Shown: one piece after another, positions 25,995 to 35,587 of the stretch
Layout of the letters: each line of letters starts with the position of its first letter
Position numbering within the stretch: the first letter of the stretch is position 1
Assembly: GCA_030651305.1 (NCBI GenBank)
Contig: JAUSCI010000025.1
Location: 1-50,284 of the forward strand
Reading direction: 5' to 3'
Source: Sulfuritalea sp.
GTDB taxonomy: Bacteria > Pseudomonadota > Gammaproteobacteria > Burkholderiales > Rhodocyclaceae
DNA: 50,284 bases
Notes under the pieces: generated by a model
Database searches by the model: none
What the model was told of the DNA's origin: nothing
The model's input: the letters and a program-made list of their open reading frames with translations, nothing else
Program-made: the position numbers and the translations under genes

Positions 25995-28202
25995 ATGAAG
26001 AAAGTAGTTACCGTGACGTTGGGACCGTCCAGGAAGGATTTTGAATTCAAGACACGATTTCTGGGTCAGGAGTTCTCGGTCCGCCGTTTGGGCGCCGACA
26101 AGGACAGCAGCAAGGCCTGGGAGTTGATGCGGCGCCAGCAAGCCAATTCGGATGCCATCGCTTTGAGCGATATGGCCGACCACTATCATGTCGGATTACG
26201 CACGATCGTCAACAAGGAATCGCAGCGCCTGATGCAGGTCGTGACGCGGGTACCGGTCACCACGGGCGCCAGCTTGCGCCGACTGCTGCAAGTGCGGGCC
26301 ATACGCCATGTGCAGAAGGAGTTGGGCAATTACTTCAACAACAATCTGGTTCTGTTTTTGTCCGGCATGCGCAACTACGACATGGCGGTCGCCTTGTCTG
26401 ATTACACCAGGAACCTGAGCTTTGCCGATCCGGTATTCCAGGCGGGTTCGCCTCTTCTGCTGGGTTCGCTCGAGCAACTTGAACTCTACGCCAAGGGCAA
26501 GGAACTTATTTCCGACTTCCTGCCGGGCAAATTCCTGAAGTCCGTCCTGAGCCCCCTGAAGAACAAAATCGTCGCCAATGCCGTCGCCAAGTCCCACGTT
26601 GTTGTCGGCACCTTTCGGGAAATTGAGGCGGTTACCTCTGGCGGCAATCTGGAGGGCAAGACCCTCATCACGTCGGCCGTGGATGACGAGCGACTTGCAT
26701 TTTTCACGAGGCACAAAGTCAATCTGGTGGTGGATGTTTCGCCAAAGCTGTTCGACAAAGTGGTGGGTATCAGCACCATCTCTGCCATGATCCTTGCAGC
26801 GCTGGAAAAGCCGGAATCAGAACTGACCGACCACGATTTTGAGGAAATAATCAACGAACTTGACATCAAGCCGCGCTTGCTCCACCCCACCGGGCATTTC
26901 CGCAACATCCGCCGTTTTGCCTTTGTCGTGCATCCGCTCAGCCAGGAGTACATCAAAAAGGGCTTTCCGCTTCCCAAGGCCACGCCCAAGGTCATCATGG
27001 ACGGGGTCGAGACGCTCGCCGCCTATCTGCCGCCGATGGTCTATTGCAAGATGAGCAACATCATCTCGCCCACGGGCGCCGAGGCCGAAGGCTGGCTGAT
27101 TTCCGTGGGTGGAACGCCCAAGGAAATGCTCTCGCACAGCCCTGAATTTACTTACCGGCGTTTGCTGCATGCATCGAGGATTGCCGAAGGGCTGGGAGCC
27201 CAGATCATGGGTTTGGGTGCCTTCACCAAGGTCGTCGGCGATGCAGGGATTACCGTGGCGCGCCGCGCCAGCATTCCGATTACCACCGGCAATAGCTACT
27301 CCGCATCGGGCGCGCTGTGGGCCGCGGCCGATGCCATGCGACGCATGGGTCTGGTTTCGGTGAAGAAGGATGCCAAGAAAGTACCGGCCAAGACCATGGT
27401 GATTGGTGCGACAGGCTCCATCGGGTCGGTAAGCGCCCGTCTGCTGGCCATGGCCTTCGACGAAGTCGTCATCGCCGGTCGCGACATCAAGAAACTCAAT
27501 GAACTGAGGGACTCCATTTTGGAGGACACACCGGACGCCAAAGTCACTGCATCGACTGATTATGACAGTCTGCTGGGTGATATGGACATGATCGTGACCT
27601 CCACTTCGGGGGCCGGCAAGAAGATTCTGGACATAACCAAAGTCAAGCCGGGTTGCGTCATTACCGATGTTGCCCGTCCGCTGGATCTGCCGGCCGAGGA
27701 GGTGGCCAAGCGTCCTGACGTGCTGGTGATCGAATCGGGTGAAATCGAACTGCCAACCCCGGTCAAGGGCATGAAGTCCATCGGCCTGCCAAAAAACGTC
27801 ATTTACGCCTGCCTGGCGGAAACCATCGTGCTGGCGCTGGAAGGTCGATTCGAGGTATTCACCATCGGCCGCGATACCGTGTGGGAAAAGGTCAAGGAGA
27901 TCTACAAACTCGGCACCAAGCACGGCATGAAGCTGTCGGCCATATCGGGTGTCAAGGGCGTGTACTCCGACGAAGATATTGCCCGGGTGGTGGCCCTCGC
28001 CAGAAAGGCGCGTCTGACCTGGAAGAAATCAGGCGGCACTACGTCGGCAAAGGCTGTGTCGAAGAAGGCCACGGTAAAGAAGGCTGTGGCAAAGAAAGCC
28101 CCAGCCGAAATCAAGACCGCGTCGAAGAAGGTCGCCGCAAAGCGGGCACCGGCAAAGAAAGCGGCGGGCAAGACCATTGTCAAGAAGAAGACAACGGCAT
28201 AG
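25995..28202 (+). CDS. Acyl-ACP-reductase-like protein with N-terminal extension and lysine-rich tail
   Basis: A 735-residue protein. Residues ~330-685 resemble cyanobacterial long-chain acyl-ACP reductase (AAR): LGAFTKVVGDAGITVARRAS then IPITTGNSYSA; the NADPH loop VIGATGSIGS (471 on); IVTSTSGAGK; and YACLAETIVLALEG, whose Cys606 aligns with the acyl-thioester cysteine of AAR, followed by RDTVWEKVKEI. AAR makes fatty aldehyde from acyl-ACP or acyl-CoA. Residues 1-330 are an extra domain I cannot name. Residues ~689-735 are a histone-H1/PhaF-like tail of KKA-type repeats, likely to bind nucleic acid or granule surfaces. ATG 25995 is chosen; ATG 25980 is possible. The enzymatic role is inferred from motifs. 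Confidence 0.75.
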   Translation: MKKVVTVTLGPSRKDFEFKTRFLGQEFSVRRLGADKDSSKAWELMRRQQANSDAIALSDMADHYHVGLRTIVNKESQRLMQVVTRVPVTTGASLRRLLQVRAIRHVQKELGNYFNNNLVLFLSGMRNYDMAVALSDYTRNLSFADPVFQAGSPLLLGSLEQLELYAKGKELISDFLPGKFLKSVLSPLKNKIVANAVAKSHVVVGTFREIEAVTSGGNLEGKTLITSAVDDERLAFFTRHKVNLVVDVSPKLFDKVVGISTISAMILAALEKPESELTDHDFEEIINELDIKPRLLHPTGHFRNIRRFAFVVHPLSQEYIKKGFPLPKATPKVIMDGVETLAAYLPPMVYCKMSNIISPTGAEAEGWLISVGGTPKEMLSHSPEFTYRRLLHASRIAEGLGAQIMGLGAFTKVVGDAGITVARRASIPITTGNSYSASGALWAAADAMRRMGLVSVKKDAKKVPAKTMVIGATGSIGSVSARLLAMAFDEVVIAGRDIKKLNELRDSILEDTPDAKVTASTDYDSLLGDMDMIVTSTSGAGKKILDITKVKPGCVITDVARPLDLPAEEVAKRPDVLVIESGEIELPTPVKGMKSIGLPKNVIYACLAETIVLALEGRFEVFTIGRDTVWEKVKEIYKLGTKHGMKLSAISGVKGVYSDEDIARVVALARKARLTWKKSGGTTSAKAVSKKATVKKAVAKKAPAEIKTASKKVAAKRAPAKKAAGKTIVKKKTTA

Positions 28203-28391
28203 TCAGGCCGTTGGCTCCGTCTGTGGCATCCTATGCCGAATGATTCACAAGGCGGGGTACTAGAGGGTTTCCCCTAGGACATTAGTGTGACCTCTCTAAT
28301 CCGAGTCGATAGACTGATCTCTGTGGCGGGCAGAGTGTCTGCCGGGCCTTGACTTCGAGGCAAGCGGGATTACTTCAATCAGGAGATTGTT
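28203..28391. other. Gene-free region before the phasin gene
   Basis: 189 bp without a coding frame. It contains TTGACT (28349-28354) as a possible -35, with only a weak -10 about 17 bp on. TTCAATCA lies at 28374-28381, overlapping the ribosome-site region (CAGGAG). This is probably the phasin promoter. Confidence 0.4.
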
Positions 28392-28850
28392 ATGGTAAAG
28401 AAGCTCGTGGTAAAGAAACTCAAAGGCATCGGCGAAGACAGTCAGCTTTCCGCCACAATTCGTGAATCCGCCCAGCAGATATGGCTGGCCGGGCTTGGTG
28501 CGTTCGCCAAGGCACAACGGGAAGGCAACAAGGTATTCGACGCGCTGGTTCGCCAGGGAGAGTCGATCCAGCAGAAAACCCGCAAGGTGGCCGAGGACAA
28601 GGTCACCGAAATGGCTGCCAAGGCGACCGGTACCTGGGACAAACTCGAACAGGTTTTCGAGAATCGGGTGGCTCGTTCGTTAAGCAGTCTGGGTGTGCCG
28701 ACGAAAGGTGATGTCGCGGCGCTGGCCAAGCGCGTGGCGGAATTGAAGGCGGCGGTGGATAAACTGAACGCCAGCTCAGCCAAGGCCGTTAAGCCGAAAA
28801 GCGCAGCGGTTAAGCCCGCGCGTAAGGCAGCACCCAAGTCGGCCTCCTGA
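28392..28850 (+). CDS. Phasin (PhaI/PhaF-type) with basic C-terminal tail
   Basis: A 152-residue phasin-family protein. The central amphipathic helix has IRESAQQIWLAGLGAFAKAQ followed by REGNKVFDALVRQGE, the hallmark of PhaI/PhaF phasins that coat storage granules. A heptad-like coiled coil (LAKRVAELKAAVDKLNA) follows, and the last ~30 residues are an AKP-rich basic tail (PKSAAVKPARKAAPKSA). In pseudomonads such tails tie granules to the nucleoid. ATG 28392 has a CAGGAG site. It directly follows the reductase-like gene, whose tail is similar, suggesting both sit on one lipid or PHA granule. Confidence 0.88.
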   Translation: MVKKLVVKKLKGIGEDSQLSATIRESAQQIWLAGLGAFAKAQREGNKVFDALVRQGESIQQKTRKVAEDKVTEMAAKATGTWDKLEQVFENRVARSLSSLGVPTKGDVAALAKRVAELKAAVDKLNASSAKAVKPKSAAVKPARKAAPKSAS

Positions 28851-28941
28851 AAGGTAAACGCTTTGTAGGTGAAGCTGCGGCCGAATCAGGTAGCAGCGGT
28901 GTTTCTGCTATCCTCGAAGGAATAGTGGAAACGGGTGAGTG

Positions 28942-29589
28942 ATGGAAAGAAAGCCGAAGCGCCGCACGCGAGAGCGAATTCTGGAAACTGCCTTGGTGCT
29001 GTTCAACGACTTCGGCGAACCGAATGTCACCACGCAACTGATCTCCGACGAAATGGGGATCAGTCCGGGCAATCTTTACTACCATTTCCACAACAAGGAC
29101 GAGATCATCGAGTCCCTGTTTGCCGATTTCGAGCGCGGCATAGACGAAACCCTTACGGCTCCCGTACGGCGTCCGCCCAACGTCGAGGATATCTGGCTGT
29201 TTCTGCATTTGCTGTTCGAGAATATCTGGAAGTTTCGCTTCCTCTACCGTGACATCAACGAACTGCTGTCACGCAACCGGATACTCGAAACGCATTTCAA
29301 GCGCATCGTTGCCCACAAGATCAATACTGCAACCCTGATCTGCAAAGGTTTGGTGGCGACCGGCGACATGAAGGCGACACCGGCCGAGATCCAGGCACTG
29401 GCCGTCAACATGACCGTCATTGCGACATACTGGCTGTCGTTCGAATTTGTCAGTGACCCGCGGAAAACGATCAATGGAGAAAGTTTGTCGCGCGGCGCAT
29501 TTCAGGTCATGGCACTTGCTGCCCCCTACCTGGTGGGGCGTTCGCGCAAGTTGTTCGAGGAAGTATCAAGAAATTACTTGACTGCTTGA
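28942..29589 (+). CDS. TetR-family transcriptional regulator
   Basis: A 215-residue regulator. The N-terminal helix-turn-helix is typical: RERILETALVLFNDFGEPNV, then TTQLISDEMGISPGNLYYHF and HNKDEIIESL. The C-terminal ligand-binding domain is helical (IWLFLHLLFENIWKFRFLYR). Its place between the phasin and TPR genes suggests it senses an acyl-type ligand and controls this lipid cluster. A preceding in-frame GTG gives one more residue. The 15-bp palindromes at 22979 and 25961 are candidate operators, but this is not shown. Confidence 0.87.
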   Translation: MERKPKRRTRERILETALVLFNDFGEPNVTTQLISDEMGISPGNLYYHFHNKDEIIESLFADFERGIDETLTAPVRRPPNVEDIWLFLHLLFENIWKFRFLYRDINELLSRNRILETHFKRIVAHKINTATLICKGLVATGDMKATPAEIQALAVNMTVIATYWLSFEFVSDPRKTINGESLSRGAFQVMALAAPYLVGRSRKLFEEVSRNYLTA

Positions 29590-29608
29590 GGGCAAGAGAA
29601 TATCCATC

Positions 29609-30391
29609 ATGGCAAAGCCGGTCTGGAATAAGTTTTCGCATGCGAACAATGCGTTCGTTTACGCGGGTGCCGCACTGAAGAAAAACTGGGAGCGCCTGCA
29701 TTGCGGCGATTGCGAACCCTTTCCTGCTGATGCCGCTGTTCAGGAGGCATGGCGGCTCTATCATCACGGCGAATTCCACAAAGCCTGCGAGGCAGCGTTG
29801 GCTGTCGGCCTCGACGGCTATAACGCCGCCAACAAGGCTGCCATGATTTACGCCACCTATCTCGAAGACGATGACCAACGAAAGCTGGAGTTGTTTCAGG
29901 CCATTTCCGCGCGCTGCGAAGAACTGCAGCAGGCGCAACCGAAGAATGCCAACGCGTACTACTTCCAGGCCTACGCGCTAGGCCGCTACAGTCAGGGCAT
30001 CTCGGTGCTCAAAGCCCTGACACAGGGACTGGGCGGCAAGATCAAGGCAGCGCTGGATGCAGCCCTGACGCTCGAACCGAATCATGCCGAGGCCCATACC
30101 GCTCTGGGCGCCTACCATGCCGAGGTAGTGGACAAGGTCGGCGCGTTGATTGGCAAGCTGACCTATGGTGCGAGCAAGGACTTGGCCGTGAAGCACTTCG
30201 AGTCGGCGCTGAAACTCGCACCGAATTCAGCCATCGCCCGCATCGAATATGCCAACGCGCTGGTCATGCTGTTCGGCCAGAGCCGCATGGATGAAGCGGT
30301 CAAGCTCTACGAAAAGGCGGCGGCGGCAACACCGGTCGATGCCATGGAATGTCTTGACGTCGAGCTGGCCAAGTCGGAGCTGGAGGACTGA
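29609..30391 (+). CDS. TPR-like hypothetical protein
   Basis: A 260-residue soluble protein of helical repeats: AWRLYHHGEFHKACEAALAV, NANAYYFQAYALGRYSQGIS, ALTLEPNHAEAHTALGAYHA and LAVKHFESALKLAPNSAIAR. These are TPR-style helices, resembling RMDN-type TPR proteins. No signal peptide is seen. It starts 19 bp after the TetR stop codon and is probably co-transcribed. TPR proteins act as scaffolds; a link to the granule proteins around it is contextual. No enzymatic motif is visible. Confidence 0.75.
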   Translation: MAKPVWNKFSHANNAFVYAGAALKKNWERLHCGDCEPFPADAAVQEAWRLYHHGEFHKACEAALAVGLDGYNAANKAAMIYATYLEDDDQRKLELFQAISARCEELQQAQPKNANAYYFQAYALGRYSQGISVLKALTQGLGGKIKAALDAALTLEPNHAEAHTALGAYHAEVVDKVGALIGKLTYGASKDLAVKHFESALKLAPNSAIARIEYANALVMLFGQSRMDEAVKLYEKAAAATPVDAMECLDVELAKSELED

Positions 30392-30484
30392 TGCCCGTTC
30401 GCGGCGGTCGTCGAGGGGTGGTCAACTGAGCGCCGAATAGCCATTCTTTCTCTGTGGCCAATCCCGGCATAAGATTCGATCCCT

Positions 30485-30880
30485 ATGCCATCCTGTTTTC
30501 TACGCGCTGCCATTTTCGCCGTCGTCACGGTCGGTGCCTCGCTCGCCCATGCCCAGCAGGCGCAGCCGGGCCTGTTCGAATCGATCGGCGGCCTGTTCAA
30601 ACCGGCCGATAGCCGGGCGGCCAGCGAAGAGAAACCCGCCCCCGCCACGCCCAATCTCTCCGCGGTAATTCCGCAGGGCGAACGCCGCGTCGCGCTGGTC
30701 ATCGGCAACAACGCCTACCGCCACGTCAAGCCGCTGGACAATGCCGTCGCCGACGCCAAAGCCATGGCGCGCGAATTCCGTGCCCTCGGCTTTCGTTTTG
30801 CCAGCACGCTTCCCATTGCCGGAGCCGCTGAATTCACGGATGCGGCGGGTGTGCCTGGAAGCATCCACGGGCCGTCATGA
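30485..30880 (+). pseudogene. Truncated caspase-like (peptidase C14) gene
   Basis: The frame encodes a signal peptide (AAIFAVVTVGASLAHAQ), a short linker, and then only the first strand and helix of a caspase domain: RRVALVIGNNAYRHVKPLDN and AVADAKAMAREFRALGF. Homology ends there. The remaining 28 residues are unrelated and the catalytic His and Cys are absent. A complete bacterial metacaspase would need at least 150 more residues. The remnant abuts a strong hairpin at 30896-30930. Confidence 0.75.
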
Positions 30881-30895
30881 TGAGTGCGGGACTCC

Positions 30896-30930
30896 GCCCC
30901 TGTCTTGCCGGTGAATGCCGGGACGGGGGC
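30896..30930. repeat. Hairpin after the caspase remnant
   Basis: GCCCCTGTC (30896-30904) pairs with GACGGGGGC (30922-30930) over 9 bp with one G-T. It lies 16 bp past the remnant's stop codon and 124 bp beyond the 3' end of the convergent acyltransferase gene. It may be a bidirectional terminator or a repeat tied to the deletion. Confidence 0.5.
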
Positions 30931-31053
30931 GGGTTTATCGGGAGCGTGTTGTCAGTTCAGCCGGGCGCCCCGTTCCGTCGTCGCCTGCATCGAATGAGTC
31001 GCTCGATTCGTCATGCCATTTGGCATGTGCAAGACAGTCGCCGTCGCATGGCG

Positions 31054-32700
31054 TCAGGCGATGTTGCGAAAGCGCTTCGGTACGCGTGCCGCAGGTTCCG
31101 GGGCAGGGATTTCCTGCGGCTGCGCGACAGTCTCGACAGTTGGTTTTGTAGCGGGGGCCTTGGCGGCCTTCGGCCGGGCCTTGGTCGCCGCGGATCGCCG
31201 TCTCACCAGCGCCGATTTTTCGGGTTTGCCCGCGACAAGCGGCGGCGGCATCTGTTTGCCGAACAACTGCTGCTCGACTTGCGCCAGGTCAAACGGCTCT
31301 TCCCAGTCGAGCATCAGCAGCGCCAGCATCATCTTGTCGAATTCGGCGGCGAACAGCGGCGTGATGGCTTCCGGATCAGGAACGAAATGACGGTCGGTGA
31401 TCAGGCCGAACTGAACGTTGTCGTTGTAGCTCAGAATCGAGACGCCAATGCCGATGTCGCCTGACTGCGGGACCCAGAACATCACCTGATCGAGACGCGA
31501 GCCCGCCAGATACAGGGGTTGCCTCGGTCCCGGCACGTTGGTCATCACCATGCTGGCCTTGGCCGCAAGAATGTCGAGAAACTGCTGCTGCGCGATCTTC
31601 GGCGCAACACCGACCGCGCCGAGCAGCGCCAGGGTGAGCGGGGGTTGATACGAGCCCTTGAGCGCATTCATGCGTTCCCGCACCAGGAACAGGCGCGCGA
31701 AGGGATTGCCTTCATGCAGGGGCAGCAGCAGCGTGCCGAGGCCAAAGCGATTGCCCAGCGTGCCTTCGTGTCTGGCTGAGCGCAGATTGACCGGAATCAT
31801 GGCGCGGACTTCCACATCGCGCACCGACTCGCCCTTTTGCAGAAAATAGGCACGAAATGCGCCGGCCACCGCCGACAACAGAATGTCGTTGACCGAGCAG
31901 CGGAGTGCTTTGCCCAGCGCCTTGACCTCGGCCAGCGGAATCAGGTCCGACCACGCGACGCGCTTGAAAGTGCTGGTCTTGCCCTTGAGCCTGGTGGCCG
32001 AATCCGCGGGCATCGCGAGCAACTTGGCGAGTTCGGTGAGGAGGCCTATGCCGTGCCTGCCATAGGTCACAAGACGATCCCGGTCAGACGCCAGATCGAG
32101 TGCCTTGCCGCCCAGTTTGGTGCCCATGCTGAGCGCCGACGCAACTGCCTCGGTCAGCGTTTCAAGCAGGCCGCCGGACACCTCGTCGGCGTCGGCTTCT
32201 GCCTGGTCAGGAGCAAGCTGTTTCTGCGCCACGGCGGTGGGCGAAAGGTCCGTCAGGGAGAGGATGACGCCGACCAGCGCAATGCCGTCAGCGATGCTGT
32301 GATGGATGCGCACCACCATTGCCGAACCGCCGTCGTAATCCTCGATCACGTCGAAGCGCCACAGCGGCTTGCCTGGATTGAGTGGCTGCACGGCCAATTC
32401 GCTGGCCAGCGCCTGCAATTCCTGCTTGCCTGCGGAGGCAGGCAGGGCGCGGCGTCTCAGGTGTGCGTCGAGATCGAAATCGGGATCATCCTGCCACCAT
32501 GCACCGGTAAGCTCTTGCACCGCGCACTGGCGAAAGCGCCGGTAGCGACCGACCAGACGCGCTTCCACCGTGTTGCGCAGCCGGTCGAAGTCAAGCCGCT
32601 GATTGAATACCATGACGCCGACAATCATCATCAGATTGGTCGGGCGATCCATCCGCAGCCAGGCCGTATCGACGGCTGACATTCTTTCACGTTGGAGCAT
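31054..32700 (-). CDS. Wax ester synthase/diacylglycerol acyltransferase (WS/DGAT)
   Basis: A 548-residue bifunctional acyltransferase. The catalytic HHSIADG lies at residues 133-139 (HHxxxDG). The C-terminal half has NVPGPRQPLYLAGSRLDQVM and DIGIGVSILSYNDNVQFGL of the WS/DGAT C-terminal domain. It joins acyl-CoA to a fatty alcohol or diacylglycerol. ATG 32700 follows a GGAGGA site. After about residue 490 comes an atypical K/A/P-rich tail (TKARPKAAKAPATKP and more). The junction with the conserved part is encoded by a copy of the 25-bp dispersed element (31196-31220). It is divergent from an acyl-CoA-binding protein gene. Confidence 0.93.
   Translation of the reverse strand: MLQRERMSAVDTAWLRMDRPTNLMMIVGVMVFNQRLDFDRLRNTVEARLVGRYRRFRQCAVQELTGAWWQDDPDFDLDAHLRRRALPASAGKQELQALASELAVQPLNPGKPLWRFDVIEDYDGGSAMVVRIHHSIADGIALVGVILSLTDLSPTAVAQKQLAPDQAEADADEVSGGLLETLTEAVASALSMGTKLGGKALDLASDRDRLVTYGRHGIGLLTELAKLLAMPADSATRLKGKTSTFKRVAWSDLIPLAEVKALGKALRCSVNDILLSAVAGAFRAYFLQKGESVRDVEVRAMIPVNLRSARHEGTLGNRFGLGTLLLPLHEGNPFARLFLVRERMNALKGSYQPPLTLALLGAVGVAPKIAQQQFLDILAAKASMVMTNVPGPRQPLYLAGSRLDQVMFWVPQSGDIGIGVSILSYNDNVQFGLITDRHFVPDPEAITPLFAAEFDKMMLALLMLDWEEPFDLAQVEQQLFGKQMPPPLVAGKPEKSALVRRRSAATKARPKAAKAPATKPTVETVAQPQEIPAPEPAARVPKRFRNIA
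31196..31220. repeat. 25-bp dispersed element copy inside the WS/DGAT gene
   Basis: It matches 10120-10144 at 22 of 25 positions. In the gene's direction it encodes roughly KSALVRR, a different frame from the copies at 5297 and 43479. It sits exactly where the conserved enzyme ends and the low-complexity tail begins. Confidence 0.6.
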
Positions 32701-32817
32701 GGCGCGTGTCCTCCAGGTTGACGGCATACTCCCGGGATACCGTCCCCGCTTCCAGCGGAGACATATAATAGTCGAAGCCAAATTCGGGCGACCAATTTTA
32801 TTGCGACGAAGGACGAT
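32701..32817. promoter_or_regulatory. Divergent promoter region, WS/DGAT and acyl-CoA-binding protein
   Basis: 117 bp separate the two start codons. On the plus strand TATAAT (32764-32769) is a good -10 for the acyl-CoA-binding protein gene. On the minus strand GGAGGA serves the WS/DGAT start. Shared control of the two genes is likely. Confidence 0.5.
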
Positions 32818-33075
32818 ATGAGCAAACTCAAGAAAACATTCGAAGCCGCGGTGGCCGATTCCAAGAAGCTGCCGGAGCGGCCCTCGAACGATGTGCTGTT
32901 GCAACTCTACGCACTCTACAAGCAGGCGACCGACGGCGATGTCGAGGGCAAGCGTCCCGGCTTCACCGACATGGTGGGTCGTGCCAAGTACGATGCCTGG
33001 GCGGCGATCAAGGGCACCACCGGCGATGACGCCATGACGCGCTATGTTGGACTGATCAGTTCCCTGAAAGACTGA
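32818..33075 (+). CDS. Acyl-CoA-binding protein (ACBP)
   Basis: An 85-residue four-helix protein matching eukaryote-type ACBP throughout: FEAAVADSKKLPERPSNDVL, LYALYKQATDGDVEG, RPGFTDMVGRAKYDAWAAIK. The YKQATxGD and KYDAW residues that grip the CoA adenine and phosphate are present. ACBP buffers and delivers long-chain acyl-CoA. It is uncommon in bacteria and here is divergent from WS/DGAT, implying supply of acyl-CoA for ester synthesis. Its TGA abuts the PilZ gene's stop codon. Confidence 0.93.
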   Translation: MSKLKKTFEAAVADSKKLPERPSNDVLLQLYALYKQATDGDVEGKRPGFTDMVGRAKYDAWAAIKGTTGDDAMTRYVGLISSLKD

Positions 33076-33501
33076 TCAAAGCAGCAGTTTCGGCAACTCG
33101 TCGCCTTCAGGATCGGAAGGCAGGCTGTCGCCGGAAAGGTCAAGGGTGCCGAGGATTGCGCGCAGTTTGTCGAGCTCGGAATCCTGGATGAAACTCAGGC
33201 CAAGGCGGAAGCCTCCCCGGAACGGCATCGACGACATGACAACCGACTTGAGTTTGACGACTCTTGGCGGAATGCCGTCCATTGGCGGGAGGCGCAACAG
33301 CAGTGTCAGGACGGCATTGAGCTTTTCATTAGTATCGCACTGCAACGATGTTCCGTTCATCGACAGGTCGTGGGTCAAGGTCTTGAACATCGGCTTGCCG
33401 GGCGTACCGTCGAACACCAGCGCCACCTTCCAGCGAGCACGGTAGCGCTTGGCTTCCCGTCGCGAACTTTGTGCTTCTTCCCATCCATCTGGCGTAGGCA
33501 T
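33076..33501 (-). CDS. PilZ-domain protein
   Basis: A 141-residue protein with a PilZ domain. The c-di-GMP motifs are SRREAKRYR near the N-terminus and DLSMNGTSLQC about 30 residues later, close to the classic RxxxR and (D/N)xSxxG. FRGGFRLGLSF supplies a conserved later strand. It probably binds cyclic di-GMP; the partner is unknown. It is convergent with the ACBP gene (stop codons adjacent in TGATCA). Confidence 0.85.
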   Translation of the reverse strand: MPTPDGWEEAQSSRREAKRYRARWKVALVFDGTPGKPMFKTLTHDLSMNGTSLQCDTNEKLNAVLTLLLRLPPMDGIPPRVVKLKSVVMSSMPFRGGFRLGLSFIQDSELDKLRAILGTLDLSGDSLPSDPEGDELPKLLL

Positions 33502-33528
33502 GACGGGGATTCTACGTCAACCGCCTGG

Positions 33529-33813
33529 CTAGGCTTCAGGTCCGAAGTGCTCGTCGCAGAAACGATTGATTTCGTGCTCGATGCGCGGTCCCAGCGCCAT
33601 GAGCAGGAAGCCGAGCTTGACGTAGATCTCGACTTCCTTCTTGCCTACCTCGATATGCCCGGCAACACCCATGCGCTGAAAGCGCAGGGTGTCGCCATCC
33701 CACTCATGGTCGAGGCCGAACTCCTCGCCCAGTTCCTCGGCAATTTGCTCGGCACCCTTGCGCGCCCGCTTGAGTGTTACGCCGTGCGTGCGGACGACCC
33801 TGATCTCGCTCAT
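33529..33813 (-). CDS. PHA system (PHA_gran_rgn) family protein
   Basis: A 94-residue protein of the polyhydroxyalkanoic-acid-system family: RVVRTHGVTLKRARKGAEQI, AEELGEEFGLDHEWDGDTLR, then GHIEVGKKEVEIYVKLGFLL. Family members are linked to PHA granules, function unknown. ATG 33813 is chosen for the family N-terminus. It lies 28 bp downstream of fadD on the same strand, so it is likely co-transcribed. Its presence adds a second granule-associated protein to this lipid region. Confidence 0.85.
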   Translation of the reverse strand: MSEIRVVRTHGVTLKRARKGAEQIAEELGEEFGLDHEWDGDTLRFQRMGVAGHIEVGKKEVEIYVKLGFLLMALGPRIEHEINRFCDEHFGPEA

Positions 33814-33841
33814 CTTCGCATCTCCGTAGTGCGGGCCGGCG

Positions 33842-35506
<1,665 letters not shown>

Positions 35507-35587
35507 GATGTGTTCCTCCCAAAATTTTCCTGCATTGTAGTCTCAACAAAAAGCCGATGCTCGGGCTGCGGACGCTTCGTTCACAGC

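Noticed and set aside
28060-28200. A separate small histone-like gene
   Set aside because: The lysine-rich segment is in frame and continuous with the reductase-like protein, with no internal ribosome site or start codon suited to a separate product.
33073-33078. Adjacent stop codons of the ACBP and PilZ genes in TGATCA
   Set aside because: The palindrome is neat, but convergent genes can abut by chance and no function follows from it.
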